Made by a program: the position numbers and the translations under genes
From: UBA964 sp037444685
Lineage (GTDB): Bacteria > Pseudomonadota > Gammaproteobacteria > Steroidobacterales > Steroidobacteraceae
Direction of reading: 5' to 3'
Assembly: GCA_037444685.1 (NCBI GenBank)
Contig: JBBILX010000004.1
Coordinates: 1-64,000, forward strand
DNA length: 64,000 bases
Shown: positions 1 through 12,483 of the stretch, piece after piece
Layout: every line of letters begins with the position of its first letter
Position numbering within the stretch: position 1 is the first letter of the stretch
The notes under the pieces: generated by a model
Databases searched by the model: none
What the model saw: only the letters and a program-made list of their open reading frames with translations
Told to the model about the DNA's origin: nothing

Positions 1-77
1 AGCTCAATCCAATCAGGGAGGGAACGACGCAGCAAGAAATCCGAACCATCCTGAGCCATACTTCGGCTCACCGAGAC

Positions 78-122
78 GGGTCAATATTCAATGCAAAACC
101 CGGGTCAGTTTTCGGTGCAAAA
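78..122. mobile_element. IS21-type element terminus (two tandem terminal repeats)
   Basis: Two imperfect 21-base repeats, 78-98 and 102-122, match at 17 of 21 positions and are spaced exactly 24 bases apart. Each begins GGGTCA and ends TGCAAAA. Multiple short terminal repeats of this GGGTCAnTTTTCnnTGCAAA type are what IS21-family (istA/istB) elements carry at their ends. The transposase side would lie left of base 1, so the element itself is not visible and I cannot tell whether it is intact. The repeats abut the truncated hsdR frame, which suggests insertion or deletion at this point. Confidence 0.6.
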
Positions 123-127
123 CAACA

Positions 128-147
128 ACGACGCCCTCGGGCGTCGT
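128..147. repeat. 9-bp inverted repeat at the IS/hsdR junction
   Basis: Perfect arms at 128-136 (ACGACGCCC) and 139-147 (GGGCGTCGT) are separated by two bases. It sits directly between the IS-type repeats and the recognisable hsdR homology. No T-run follows, so it is not a standard Rho-independent terminator. It may simply be part of the junction. Confidence 0.4.
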
Positions 148-1060
148 GGGGGGCTTCGACCGTTCGAAATGGACGACGGGCACGCCGGAGGAGCGGCTCG
201 GCCTGCTCCCTCGCGCGCAGGAACACATCCTCGCCCAGGAGAACGGCAAGGACCGCTTCCTGCGTGCCGTGCGCGAACTCTCGCAGGCGTTCGCGCTGGC
301 GGTGCCGCACGAGGAGGCCCTCCGCATCCGGGACGAGGTGTCCTTCTTCCAGGCCGTGCAGGCCGTGCTCGCCAAGCGCGCGCCCGGCGACGCCCGGCCG
401 GAGGAGGAGCTGGACCACGCGGTCCGCCAGATCATCTCCCGCGCCGTCGCCCCCGAAGGAGTCGTGGACATCTTCGCCGCGGCCGGGCTCGAGAAGCCGG
501 ACATCTCGATCCTGTCGGACGAGTTCCTCGCCGAGGTGCGCGGCATGCCGCAACGCAACCTCGCGGTCGAGTTGCTCCAGAAGCTGCTCAAGGGGGAGCT
601 CTCGACGCGGCGGCGGAAGAACGTCGTGCAGGCCCGCTCGTTCGCCGAGCTGCTGGAGCAGACCCTCCGGCGCTACCAGAACCGGGCGATCGAGGCCGCG
701 CAGGTGATCGAGGAGCTGATTCAGCTCGCCAGGGAGATGCGCGAAGCGAATGCGCGCGGCGAGACCCTGGGCCTCACGGAGGACGAGCTGGCGTTCTACG
801 ACGCGCTGGAGACCAACGACAGCGCGGTCAAGGTCCTGGGCGAGCCGACGCTGCGCACGATCGCGCAGGAGCTCGTGCGTACCGTGCGGGCGAACGTGAC
901 CATCGACTGGACGCTGCGCGAGAACGTGCGGGCGCAGCTCCGCGTGCTGGTCAAGCGCATCCTGCGTAAGTACGGCTACCCGCCGGACAAGCAGGAGAAG
1001 GCGACGCAGACGGTGCTGGAGCAGGCGGCGCTTCTCTCCGCAGAATGGGCGACGGGGTGA
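146..1060 (+). pseudogene. hsdR: 3' remnant of type I restriction endonuclease subunit HsdR
   Basis: The 304 codons correspond to the C-terminal helical region of HsdR (DUF3387 type), shown by the segments TPEERLGLLPRAQEHIL, FALAVPHEEALRIRDEV and FFQAVQAVLAKRA. Full HsdR is about 1000 residues; the N-terminal PD-(D/E)xK nuclease and the superfamily 2 helicase motors are missing. The frame stays open to the left through the IS-type terminus, so the GTG at 146 is only a nominal start, not a real one. No hsdM or hsdS is present in the window. It converges on glmU with a 24-base gap. It should have no restriction activity; family assignment is confident, and disruption by the adjacent IS-type end is inference. 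Confidence 0.8.
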
Positions 1061-1084
1061 GCCGGCGGGAACACGCGACCGGCC

Positions 1085-2485
1085 CTAGCCTAGCCGCCGC
1101 TTCGTCGGCCTCGACCAGTGCTCGACCGTGACCTGCTTGGCGCGCGCGACCGTGAGCTTGCCGGGCGGGACCTCGCGCGTGACGGTCGAGCCGGCGCCGA
1201 CGGTGGCGCCGGCACCGACTACGATGGGTGCGACGAGCACCGAGTTCGATCCGGTGTGCACGTCGTCGCCGATCACGGTGCGGTGCTTGTTGGCGCCGTC
1301 GTAATTGGCGACGATCGTGCCGGCGCCGATGTTGACACGCGCGCCGACCGTTGCGTCGCCGACGTAGGCGAGGTGATTCGCCTTGGCGCCGTCCGCGAGC
1401 TGCGAGTTCTTGACCTCGACGAAGTTGCCGATGTGCACGTCGTGAGCGAGCGCATTGACCGGCCGCATCCGCGCGAATGGCCCGATCGAGCATCGCTCGC
1501 CGATCGACGACTGCTCGAGCACGCAGCAGGGGTGAACCACCGTGTCGGCGCCGATGTCGACGTCGCGGAGCACGCAGCCGGCGCCGATGCGCACCCGGTC
1601 GCCGAGCCGTACAGCGCCCTCGAAGATCACGTTGACGTCGATGGTCACGTCGCGCCCGACTTCGATGCTTCCGCGTATGTCGACGCGTGCCGGATCGAGC
1701 AGCGTCGCGCCATCGGCCAGCAATGCCGCCGCGCGCGAACGCCGCAGCTCCGCCTCGGCCTCGGCGAGCTGTGCCCGGTCGTTGATGCCGAGCACCTCGG
1801 CGACCGTCGGCGCCGTCACGGTGCGCACGGGGACCTTCTCGGCCACCGCCATCGCGATCACATCGGTCAGGTAGTACTCGCGCTGCGCGTTGTCGTTGCG
1901 CAGCTGGCCCAGCCAGCGCGACAGCAGCGCCGCGGGCGCCGCGAGCACTCCGGTGTTGCACTCGCGGATCGCGAGCTGCGAGCGCGTCGCATCCTTCTGC
2001 TCGACGATGCGGCGCACGCGGCCCTTGGCATCGCGGACGATGCGCCCGTAGCCGGTCGGGTCCGGCAGTTGGACTGTCAGCAGGGCAAGCGCCGGGCGCG
2101 CAGGCTCGGTGGCGTGTGCGACCAGTGCGCGCAGCGTCTCGACGCGGATCAGCGGCACGTCGCCACAGAGCACGAGCACGACGTGCGAGCGATCGACTCC
2201 CGCCATCGCGCAGCCGACCGCGTGGCCGGTGCCGAGCTGCTCGGCCTGATGCGCCCAGGCGATCGGCCGCTCGCCACGGTTCTCATGCGCGAAAGCCTCG
2301 CGGACCGCCTCGCCGCCGTGGCCGTAGACGACGTGAATCGCGGCCGCATCGAGCGCGCGCGCCGCATCCACCACGTACTGGAGCATGGGTCGACCCGCGA
2401 GCGGCTGCAGGACCTTCGGCAGGTCCGACTTCATGCGCTTGCCCTGGCCGGCGGCCAGGATCACGACGGTGAGCGGCGATGGCAT
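1085..2485 (-). CDS. glmU: Bifunctional GlmU: N-acetylglucosamine-1-phosphate uridyltransferase / glucosamine-1-phosphate acetyltransferase
   Basis: GlmU makes UDP-GlcNAc for peptidoglycan and LPS in the cytoplasm. The 466 residues match the family length (E. coli 456). The N-terminal nucleotidyltransferase domain opens with LAAGQGKRM (Gly13, Gly15, Arg17) and Lys24. The C-terminal half is a left-handed beta helix of hexapeptide repeats, with the acetyltransferase segment KANHLAYVGDA containing the catalytic His. The frame opens further upstream at a GTG (2572), but homology begins at the ATG at 2485, which I chose. The gene lies downstream of atpC, as in many gammaproteobacteria, but is separated from it here by a phosphorylase gene. 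The glmS that often follows is absent. Confidence 0.96.
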   Translation of the reverse strand: MPSPLTVVILAAGQGKRMKSDLPKVLQPLAGRPMLQYVVDAARALDAAAIHVVYGHGGEAVREAFAHENRGERPIAWAHQAEQLGTGHAVGCAMAGVDRSHVVLVLCGDVPLIRVETLRALVAHATEPARPALALLTVQLPDPTGYGRIVRDAKGRVRRIVEQKDATRSQLAIRECNTGVLAAPAALLSRWLGQLRNDNAQREYYLTDVIAMAVAEKVPVRTVTAPTVAEVLGINDRAQLAEAEAELRRSRAAALLADGATLLDPARVDIRGSIEVGRDVTIDVNVIFEGAVRLGDRVRIGAGCVLRDVDIGADTVVHPCCVLEQSSIGERCSIGPFARMRPVNALAHDVHIGNFVEVKNSQLADGAKANHLAYVGDATVGARVNIGAGTIVANYDGANKHRTVIGDDVHTGSNSVLVAPIVVGAGATVGAGSTVTREVPPGKLTVARAKQVTVEHWSRPTKRRLG

Positions 2486-2572
2486 GCTGACTCGCGGGGC
2501 TTGCTGGGTGGCGCTATTCAAGCCGTGCCGATGCGAGCCGGCAAGTGCCGGCACCGGAATTGCGACGCACAC

Positions 2573-5139
2573 TCAGGCGGGCTCGCCCCAGCGGATCAAC
2601 GGCAGCTCTAGCGGCAGGCTGACGTCCTCCGCGCGCGGCAGGACCCGGGGAGTGAAGTGGCTGGCCGGCCGCCCGGTGCGCAGCGTCGTCGAATGAAGCC
2701 CGCTGCGAGCCGCGCGCGTGGGTAGCAGGGCCGCGGTCATGCCCAAGCGGACCGCTGGCTCGCCATCGAGACCGTCGGCATAGAGCTCGACGGTGACGTC
2801 TTCCGGATGCACGCGCCCGAGATGGACCGTTACCTCGAAGACGATCCCCTCGGCGGTGTGCCGAGCGGAGGTCGCCCCGATCCGGATCTCGTGCCAGCCC
2901 TCACGCAGTCGCCGCTCCCACGCCGCCAGATCGCGGGCGCGCCGCGCGCGATCGGCCAGTCGCGCCTCGAGCGCCCGGACCGCCGGAAGGTAGCTGCCAC
3001 TCGCATAGTCGAGCACCATCCGCGAGCTGCTGAAGCGCGCCGTCAGGCGCATCATGCTGCCGCGGATCCGGGCGACCCAGCGCTGCGGGATGCCCGCTGA
3101 ATCCCGATCGTAGAATTCCGGCACGATCTGCCTCTCGAGGAGTCCGAACAGCCGGTCGACCTCGTCGTGCGATGGAGGGGTGTCGGGATCGTCGTGGTCA
3201 CCGCCATCTTCGAGCGCCCAGCCAATGGCCGGTTCATAGGCCTCGGCCCACCAGCCGTCCAGAGACGAGAGGTTCAGGCCGCCGTTGACAAGAACCTTCA
3301 TCCCGCTGGTGCCGCTCGCCTCCCACGGCCGAAGCGGAGTGTTGATCCACACATCGATGCCTTTGACGAGCATCGCAGCGAGCGCCATGTCGTAGTCCTC
3401 GACGAACACGGCACGCCGACGAACTTGAGGGCGCGACACGAAGCGCACCCAGTCACGAATCAGTTCCTTGCCGCGCGCGTCCTCTGGATGGGCCTTGCCA
3501 GCGACGATGATCTGCACCGGCCGGCTGGCGTCGTTGAGCAGACGCACCAGCCTTTCGGGATCCTGCAACAGCAGATGCGGGCGCTTGTAGGCCGTGAAGC
3601 GGCGCGCGAAACCCAGCGTCAGCGTGTTCGGGTCGAGCACGCGCGCCGCGCGCTCGACGGTCCCGGCATCCGCACCGCGCTGCGCGACCCGCAGTGCGAC
3701 GCGACTGCGCGCGTAGGCGATCAGCTCGGCGCGTTGCGCGGCGCGCATCGCCCAGATCGCGGCAGCAGGCACCCGCTCGAGCGGGGCTGCGACGTCGTGC
3801 TTCGGCTCCCGCCAGCGCTCGGCGCCGCACGCCTGGGTCCAGAGCGCGTCGGCGGCCGCGGCATCCCAGCTCGGAACGTGCACGCCGTTGGTGACGTGAC
3901 CGACCGGGACCTCTACCCGGGGCCAGCGGGGAAACAGCGGCTGCAGGATGCGGCGGCTGACCGCGCCGTGCAACGCACTCACGCCATTGATGCGGCCGCA
4001 GGTGCGCGCCGCGAGGAACGCCATGTTGAAGGGCTCGGATGCGTCGGCCGGATCCGCTCGCGCGAGCGCGAGCAGCGTCTCGGGATCCACGCCGAACGAT
4101 GCGGCGTAGACCGAGCCATATCGACGCAACAGATATCCCGGATAGCGGTCGAAGGCTGCCGCGACGGGCGTATGGATCGTGAAGACATTGCCGGGCCGGG
4201 TCGCCCAGAGAGCCTCGTCGAAGCGCAGCCCGAGCGTCTGCATCGTCGTGCGGGCCCGCTCTAGCGTGACAAAGGCGGCATGACCCTCGTTGAGATGGCA
4301 GACGTGGGCCCCGATGCCGAGCGCGCGCAGTGCGCGCCAGCCGCCGACCGCGAGCACGATCTCCTGCAGCAATCGCCGCTCCGCGCCGCCGACGTACAGC
4401 TGCGCGGTGATGCCCCGATCCGAGGGGCTGTTCAGGGGATCGTTGCTGTCGAGCAGGTAGAGCGGCACACGTCCGACCCGGGCAAGCCAGACGCGCAAAC
4501 GCACGGCGCGGCCCGGCAGCTCGACCGTGACCGCCATATGGGATCCGTCCGCTGCGAGCACGGGCTCGAGCGGCAGATCTGCTGGAGCGTTGTGGGGTTG
4601 CAGAGTTGCCCGCCCTCCGCATCGAGCACCTGGCGGAAGTACCCCTGCTGATACAGCAATCCGATGGCGACCAGCGGCAGTCCCCGATCACTGGCGGTCT
4701 TGAGGTGATCGCCGGCGAGCACGCCGAGTCCGCCCGAGTAGATCGGCAATGCCTCGCCGAGACCGTACTCCATGCTGAAGTAGGCGACGGTGCAGTCGCG
4801 TACGGCGGGCAGATTGCGTGCGCACCATGACGGCTGATTCAGACAGTCGAGCCGCGCCGCCTCGAGGCGCGCGAGTTCGCTCGTGAAGTCCGGATCCGCG
4901 GCGAGCTCCTCGAGACGCTGCTGCGGCACGGTCTGAAGCATCAGCCAGGGATTGACCGTTCGCTCCCAGGCCACGGGGTCGAGCATGGCCCAGAGGTGGT
5001 CGGTGGCGTGGCTCCAGGTCCACCGCAGGTCGAGGCTCAGCCGAGCGAGTGGCTCGAGCGCCGGCGGCAGCGGTCGCACCAGCCATGTCGCGCCGGCCCT
5101 GTGCGGCCTCGCCACTGCCATGCCACTGTGCTCGTGCAC
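2573..5139 (-). pseudogene. glgP: Alpha-glucan (glycogen/maltodextrin) phosphorylase, frameshifted
   Basis: This is a GT35 phosphorylase of the short alpha-glucan family, which releases glucose-1-phosphate from alpha-1,4-glucans. It is read in two frames. Residues to about 180 (start 5139) carry YFSMEYGLGEALPIYSGGLG. The rest, from about 4600 down to 2573, carries HLNEGHAAF, ARRFTAYKRPHLLL and the PLP-lysine site EASGTSGMK. The first frame runs on into unrelated residues and stops at 4432. Homology resumes in the other frame upstream of 4561 as APADLPLEPVL. The switch lies near 4597-4610, where removing two bases or adding one restores a continuous protein of about 840 residues. It could be a genuine mutation or a sequencing error. 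It lies between atpC and glmU. Confidence 0.85.
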
Positions 5140-5221
5140 GCGACGCGCTCAACATCATCATCGGCGCCCGCGTCAGGGGGCGGGGCGCGCCCGCGCTCCC
5201 GTCGGCGGCGCAGGGCCGCGC

Positions 5222-5647
5222 TCAGCCCTTGAGCTTACGGAGCTTCTCGAGCAGCTTGAGCTGAGCGGCGGCACGGGCCAGTTCGGCCAGCGCCTCGGCC
5301 TGTTCGATCGCGTCGATCTTGCCCTTCAGCGCTTCCTCGGCGCGCTGCTTGGCGGCGAGCGCTGCGGCCTCGTCGACGTCCTTGGCGCGCAGCGCCGTGT
5401 CGGCGAGCACCGTGACCTTCCTGGGCTGCACCTCCAGGGCGCCGCCACCGACGAAGAAGAACTGCTCCTGCCCGTCCGGCGTCTGCACGCGCACTTCGCC
5501 CGAGCGGATCATCGTCAGCAGCGGCGCGTGGCGCGGCGCGATGCCCATCTCGCCCTGCGACGCCGGCACGAACACCATCTTCGCGGCGCCGGAGAAGATC
5601 TCGCCCTCGGCGCTGACGATGTCGACGTGAATGGTGTTCTCTGGCAC
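5222..5647 (-). CDS. atpC: F1Fo ATP synthase subunit epsilon
   Basis: Epsilon is the central-stalk subunit that couples and inhibits F1. The 141 residues fit the family. The N-terminal beta-sandwich begins with IHVDIVSAEGEIFSG and includes MGIAPRHAPLLT; the C-terminal third is the two-helix inhibitory hairpin, rich in Ala, Glu and Lys. It is the last gene of the atp operon, 18 bases after atpD. Confidence 0.97.
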   Translation of the reverse strand: MPENTIHVDIVSAEGEIFSGAAKMVFVPASQGEMGIAPRHAPLLTMIRSGEVRVQTPDGQEQFFFVGGGALEVQPRKVTVLADTALRAKDVDEAAALAAKQRAEEALKGKIDAIEQAEALAELARAAAQLKLLEKLRKLKG

Positions 5648-5665
5648 GGTGCGCTCCCTCGACGC

Positions 5666-7084
<1,419 letters not shown>

Positions 7085-7094
7085 GGTTGTGTCC

Positions 7095-7955
7095 TCAGAC
7101 GGCAGCAGCGCCGCCGACGATTTCTGCAAGTTCCTTGGTGATCGCCGCCTGGCGCGCCTTGTTGTAGACGAGCTGCAGCTCGCTGATGAGCTTGCCGGCG
7201 TTGTCCGAGGCAGCCTTCATCGCGACCATGCGCGCAGCCATCTCGCAGGCGACGCTCTCGACGGCGCCCCGATAGACCTGCGATTCGATGTAGCGCATCA
7301 GCACGCCATCGAGGATCTCGGCGGCGTTCGGCTCGTAGATGTAGTCCCAGGTCTCCTGCAGGTCGCTGACGTCGACGGTCGGCACGGGCAGAAGCTGCAG
7401 GACCTCGGGTTTCTGCGTCATCGTGTTGATGAACTGCGCGTGCACGATGAACAGGCGGTCGATCTGCCCGTCGCGATACGCATCGAGCATGACCTTCACC
7501 GTGCCGAGCAGGTCCTTGACGTGCGGGCGATCGCCGAGTCCCGTGATGCTCGCGAGGATCGGCAGGCCGAGCCGACGGAAGAACGCCAGGCCCTTGCCAC
7601 CGATCAGACACAGATTGACCTTGGATCCCTTCGCCTGCCAGTCGCGCATGAGGTAAAGCGCGCTCTTGAAGACGTTGGTGTTCAGCGCACCGCAGAGCCC
7701 GCGGTCGCTCGAGACGATGATGATGCCGATCGACTTAGGCTCGCGCTCGACGAGGAACGGATGCCGGTAGTCCGGGTTGGCCTCGTTGAGGTGACCGATC
7801 ACGACCCGGATCTTGTCGGCATATGGGCGCGCGAGACGCATGCGATCCTGGGCGCGACGCATCTTGCTGGCCGCGACCATCTCCATGGCCTTGGTGATCT
7901 TCTGCGTCGACTTGACGCTCGAGATCTTGCTGCGGATTTCCTTGGTGCCTGGCAT
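7095..7955 (-). CDS. atpG: F1Fo ATP synthase subunit gamma
   Basis: Central rotor shaft of F1, 286 residues, the normal length. The start MPGTKEIRSKISSVKSTQKI and the conserved SSDRGLCGALNTN are present, and the C-terminal helix carries AASDNAGKLISELQL. It lies between atpA and atpD in canonical order, with a 116-base spacer from atpA in which I see no gene. Confidence 0.97.
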   Translation of the reverse strand: MPGTKEIRSKISSVKSTQKITKAMEMVAASKMRRAQDRMRLARPYADKIRVVIGHLNEANPDYRHPFLVEREPKSIGIIIVSSDRGLCGALNTNVFKSALYLMRDWQAKGSKVNLCLIGGKGLAFFRRLGLPILASITGLGDRPHVKDLLGTVKVMLDAYRDGQIDRLFIVHAQFINTMTQKPEVLQLLPVPTVDVSDLQETWDYIYEPNAAEILDGVLMRYIESQVYRGAVESVACEMAARMVAMKAASDNAGKLISELQLVYNKARQAAITKELAEIVGGAAAV

Positions 7956-8071
7956 CGCGACTCAGCTCCAGAGAGAGGGCACCGCCGCGTGCCTGAACAC
8001 GCCGGCCGTCGCCCGGCGACGTTCGTCGCCACGCGCCGCTGCCCGCCCGATGACGATCGGCTGCCGCATGC

Positions 8072-9610
<1,539 letters not shown>

Positions 9611-9646
9611 GTATGGAGTCCTTCGATGCGTATTTCTGTGTATGAC

Positions 9647-10186
9647 TTACTGCGCTGCCATCGCATTGCCGAGCCGCTCGATGCGGCCGCGCAGCGAGCC
9701 GTCGACGACGAAGTCACCGGCGCGCACGATCGCTCCGCCGATCAGCTTCGGGTCGACCTCGGCGTGCAGCCGCACCGTGCGCTGCAGGCGCCTCGCGAGC
9801 GCAGTGGCCAGCCGGTCGCTCTGCTCGGCGGTCAGCGGCAGCGCCGACGTGACGGTCACGTCGACGGTGTTCTCGACTTCCGAGCGCAGGACCTCGTACT
9901 GCGCGGCAATCTGCGGCAGCGCGGACAGCCGACGGTTCTCGGCCAGCAGCCGCAGGAAATTCCGGGCCTCGGTATTCCCGGCGGCGCCGGCGATCTCGAG
10001 CAGGAAATCGACGAGCTCGTCCGTGCGCACGTGCGGATTGCCGACCAGCGCGGCGACGCGCCGGTCGGCCAGGGCGGCGCTCGTCGCCGCCAGCAGGGCG
10101 CTCCATGCCGGGAGCGCGCCGGCGGCGCGCGCGTGCTCGAAGACAGCGCGCGCGTAGGGCCGGGCGATGGTCGCCTTGTCAGCCAC
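9647..10186 (-). CDS. atpH: F1Fo ATP synthase subunit delta
   Basis: Delta joins the peripheral stalk (subunit b) to the top of F1. The 179 residues fit the OSCP/delta family: ARPYARAVFEHA at the N-terminus, then a helical bundle, and VDPKLIGGAIVRAGDFVVDGS near the C-terminus. The start codon overlaps the end of atpF by 8 bases, so translation of the two stalk subunits is probably coupled. Confidence 0.95.
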   Translation of the reverse strand: MADKATIARPYARAVFEHARAAGALPAWSALLAATSAALADRRVAALVGNPHVRTDELVDFLLEIAGAAGNTEARNFLRLLAENRRLSALPQIAAQYEVLRSEVENTVDVTVTSALPLTAEQSDRLATALARRLQRTVRLHAEVDPKLIGGAIVRAGDFVVDGSLRGRIERLGNAMAAQ

Positions 10187-10658
10187 GGGCGATGTCCGCC
10201 GCGAGCTGGTCGATCAGCTGCGCATGCGCCTTCGGGTCGATTTCGCGCTCGAGCAGCTTCGCGGCACCGGCGACGACCAGCGCGCCGAACTCGCGTCGCA
10301 GCGCGTCGCGGGCGCGGGCGCTCTCGGTCGCGGCCTCTTCGCGCGCCGCGGCGACGATGCGCGCGCCTTCGCTCTGCGCGGCCTGCTTGGCGGCCTCGAT
10401 GGCCTCATTGGAGCGCTTCGCGGCCTGATCCTCGATCTGCCGCGCCCGCTCACGCGCCTCGCGAATGATGTCGTTCGCGCGGTTCGTGGCTTCGGCGAGG
10501 TCCTTCTGGCCCTTGTCGGCGGCGGCGAGGCCGTCGGCGATCCTCTTCTGCCGCTCCTCGATGGCGCCGATGATCAGCGGCCAGCCGAACTTCATCACGA
10601 TCCAGGCGACCGCGAGGAACGCGAGTCCCTGGATGATCAGCGTGACGGTGATACTCAT
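10179..10658 (-). CDS. atpF: F1Fo ATP synthase subunit b
   Basis: Peripheral-stalk subunit, 159 residues. A single N-terminal membrane helix (about residues 5-26) is followed by a long charged coiled coil that starts near EERQKRIADGLAAADKGQ and runs to the end. The length and one-TM-plus-helix layout are typical. It overlaps atpH by 8 bases and follows atpE by 84 bases. Confidence 0.96.
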   Translation of the reverse strand: MSITVTLIIQGLAFLAVAWIVMKFGWPLIIGAIEERQKRIADGLAAADKGQKDLAEATNRANDIIREARERARQIEDQAAKRSNEAIEAAKQAAQSEGARIVAAAREEAATESARARDALRREFGALVVAGAAKLLEREIDPKAHAQLIDQLAADIARG

Positions 10659-10742
10659 GCGCTTCTACCCCTGCTTCCAGATCCCGGACGCGCCGCCGGA
10701 GCGGCGCGTCCTCGTGGGCGTGGACCGATCGACGTCGGCCGT

Positions 10743-11021
10743 TCAGCCGACACCGAGGGCCGCAAGGAACGGGTTCGCGAAGATCAGCAGCAGGGCGATG
10801 GCGACGCCGATGATCGGCACGGCGTCGAGCAGGCCGGCGACGATGAACATCTTCGTCTGCAGCATCGGAGTGAGCTCCGGCTGGCGCGCAGCGCCCTCCA
10901 GGAACTTGCCGCCGAGCAGCGCGAAACCGATGGCGGTACCGAGCGCGCCGAGACCGATGAGCAGGCCGGCGGCGATCACCGTCATGCTCATGACGTCAGC
11001 GATCTGGGCGATGTTTTCCAT
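10743..11021 (-). CDS. atpE: F1Fo ATP synthase subunit c
   Basis: Proteolipid ring subunit of 92 residues with two membrane helices joined by the polar loop ARQPEL. The ion-carrying carboxylate is the Asp in GLLDAVPIIGV, equivalent to E. coli Asp61. An Asp here, with no obvious sodium-ligand pattern, points to proton coupling. Confidence 0.97.
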   Translation of the reverse strand: MENIAQIADVMSMTVIAAGLLIGLGALGTAIGFALLGGKFLEGAARQPELTPMLQTKMFIVAGLLDAVPIIGVAIALLLIFANPFLAALGVG

Positions 11022-11087
11022 TGCGAATCTCCGTGAAGTAGCGGTAATCGACGAACCAACGAAACGAGGGACGCGCGGCGACGGCCG

Positions 11088-11933
11088 TCAGTGCTCCTGC
11101 ACCGACATGCTCAGGTAGACGATGGTGAGCATCATGAAGATGAACGCCTGCAGCGTGATCACGAGGATGTGGAACGCGGTCCAGATGAATCCCGAGACGA
11201 ATTGCAGCGGCGCCATGATCCAGGTGATGCCGCTCGCGAGGCTGCCACCGAGCGTCATGCAGGCGATCAGGATGAAGATCAGCTCGCCGGCGTACATGTT
11301 GCCGAACAGTCGCAGCGACAGCGAGATCGGCCGCACCGCTTCTTCGATCAGGCGCAGCAGCAGGTTCGCGGGAGCGAGCAGGATTGTGCCGACCGCGCCG
11401 TGCGCATGGAACGGGGCCGTGAACATCTCGCCGACAAACTTGCCCACGCCCTTGTGCTTGATCGCGTAGTACTGGATCAGGATGAACACGCAGAGGGCCA
11501 TGCCGAGCGTCGTCGACAGATCGGCGGTCGGCACGACGCGCAGGTAGGGGATGCCGGCTGCGTGCGCGGCCGCCGGCAGCAGGTCGACCGGGATCATGTC
11601 CATGAAGTTCATCAGGAACACGAGGCAGAAGATCGTGATCGCCAGCGGCGCCACGAAGCGGCTCTTGACCGGGAACGTCTCCTTGACGAGCCCGTCGACG
11701 AATTCGACGATCATCTCGATCGCACACTGCAGCTTGCCGGGCACGCCAGTCGCGGTGGCCCGACGCGCGACACGCAGGAACAGGAAGACGAACAGCGCGG
11801 CGAGTGCGAGCTTGAAGAAGATGCTGTCGAGGTGCAGGGTCCAGAACGGACCGTCGCCGACCTGGACGTTGAGATGCTCGAGGTGATGCTTGATGTACCC
11901 CGTCATCCCGCCCGATTCGCCTTCAGCCGCCAT
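11088..11933 (-). CDS. atpB: F1Fo ATP synthase subunit a
   Basis: Membrane stator subunit that carries the proton half-channels, 281 residues with five or six membrane helices. The essential Arg lies in LSLRLFGNMYAGE. The frame extends to 11981, but the ATG at 11933 is preceded by a purine-rich AGGGGCAGGAAGGG stretch and is the likely start; the ATG at 11906 (MTGYIKHHLEHL) is a second possibility. It lies 29 bases downstream of atpI and upstream of atpE. Confidence 0.95.
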   Translation of the reverse strand: MAAEGESGGMTGYIKHHLEHLNVQVGDGPFWTLHLDSIFFKLALAALFVFLFLRVARRATATGVPGKLQCAIEMIVEFVDGLVKETFPVKSRFVAPLAITIFCLVFLMNFMDMIPVDLLPAAAHAAGIPYLRVVPTADLSTTLGMALCVFILIQYYAIKHKGVGKFVGEMFTAPFHAHGAVGTILLAPANLLLRLIEEAVRPISLSLRLFGNMYAGELIFILIACMTLGGSLASGITWIMAPLQFVSGFIWTAFHILVITLQAFIFMMLTIVYLSMSVQEH

Positions 11934-11961
11934 CCCTTCCTGCCCCTTCAGTGACGCGCGC

Positions 11962-12333
11962 TCACTTGATGAGCGCCACACCGACCCAGAACCCGACCTG
12001 CGCGGCGAGCATGCCTGCCAGGAGAGGCAGAGGCATGAGCTCCGCGACGGCCAGCGCCAGCCACACGGCCAGCACGACCCACACCCATTTCAGAGCCTCG
12101 CCAACCCACATCGCACGGGCGATCCGGGCCGCCGGCGCGACCCCGGGGGCGAATAGCCGCCAGCCGAAGATCACGTTGCCCACCGCGACGATGGCGCCGC
12201 CGGCGAGCGCGGCTCTGGCCGCGGCACCGCCGGACAGCGCGGTCGCGAACAGCGCGACCACGGCCGCAGCCGCCATCTGCGCCGCCGCGAACCGGCCGAC
12301 CAGACGCTTGCCGCGCGCGACGGGGTCGTTCAC
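11962..12333 (-). CDS. atpI: ATP synthase subunit I (AtpI-like membrane protein)
   Basis: A 123-residue hydrophobic protein with four predicted membrane helices, in the position of atpI at the head of the atp operon. The family is poorly conserved in sequence, but length, topology and place fit; AtpI assists c-ring assembly or magnesium uptake in other bacteria. The residues GEALKWVWVVLAVW fall in a segment often conserved in proteobacterial AtpI. It is the first gene after the promoter at 12381-12409. Confidence 0.85.
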   Translation of the reverse strand: MNDPVARGKRLVGRFAAAQMAAAAVVALFATALSGGAAARAALAGGAIVAVGNVIFGWRLFAPGVAPAARIARAMWVGEALKWVWVVLAVWLALAVAELMPLPLLAGMLAAQVGFWVGVALIK

Positions 12334-12380
12334 GACTCGACTCGTTCAGCCCGCGCCGGGCCCTCGGAAAAGGGCCGCGC

Positions 12381-12409
12381 ATTGTAGGCATTTTTTTGCG
12401 CTGCTTCAA
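12381..12409 (-). promoter_or_regulatory. Sigma70-type promoter of the atp operon
   Basis: On the minus strand there is a -35 TTGAAG (12404-12409), a 17-base spacer containing a seven-A tract, and a -10 TACAAT (12381-12386). Each hexamer matches consensus at four or five of six positions, and the spacing is ideal. Transcription would begin near 12374, about 40 bases before the atpI start at 12333. It lies in the 150-base gap between parB and atpI. Confidence 0.7.
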
Positions 12410-12483
12410 CAGCGTGAAAGACCGGAGTGCCCCGACAAAATCCGTTGCGAATCAGGTCACTGGCGTTTTGTACAGAATGCGGC

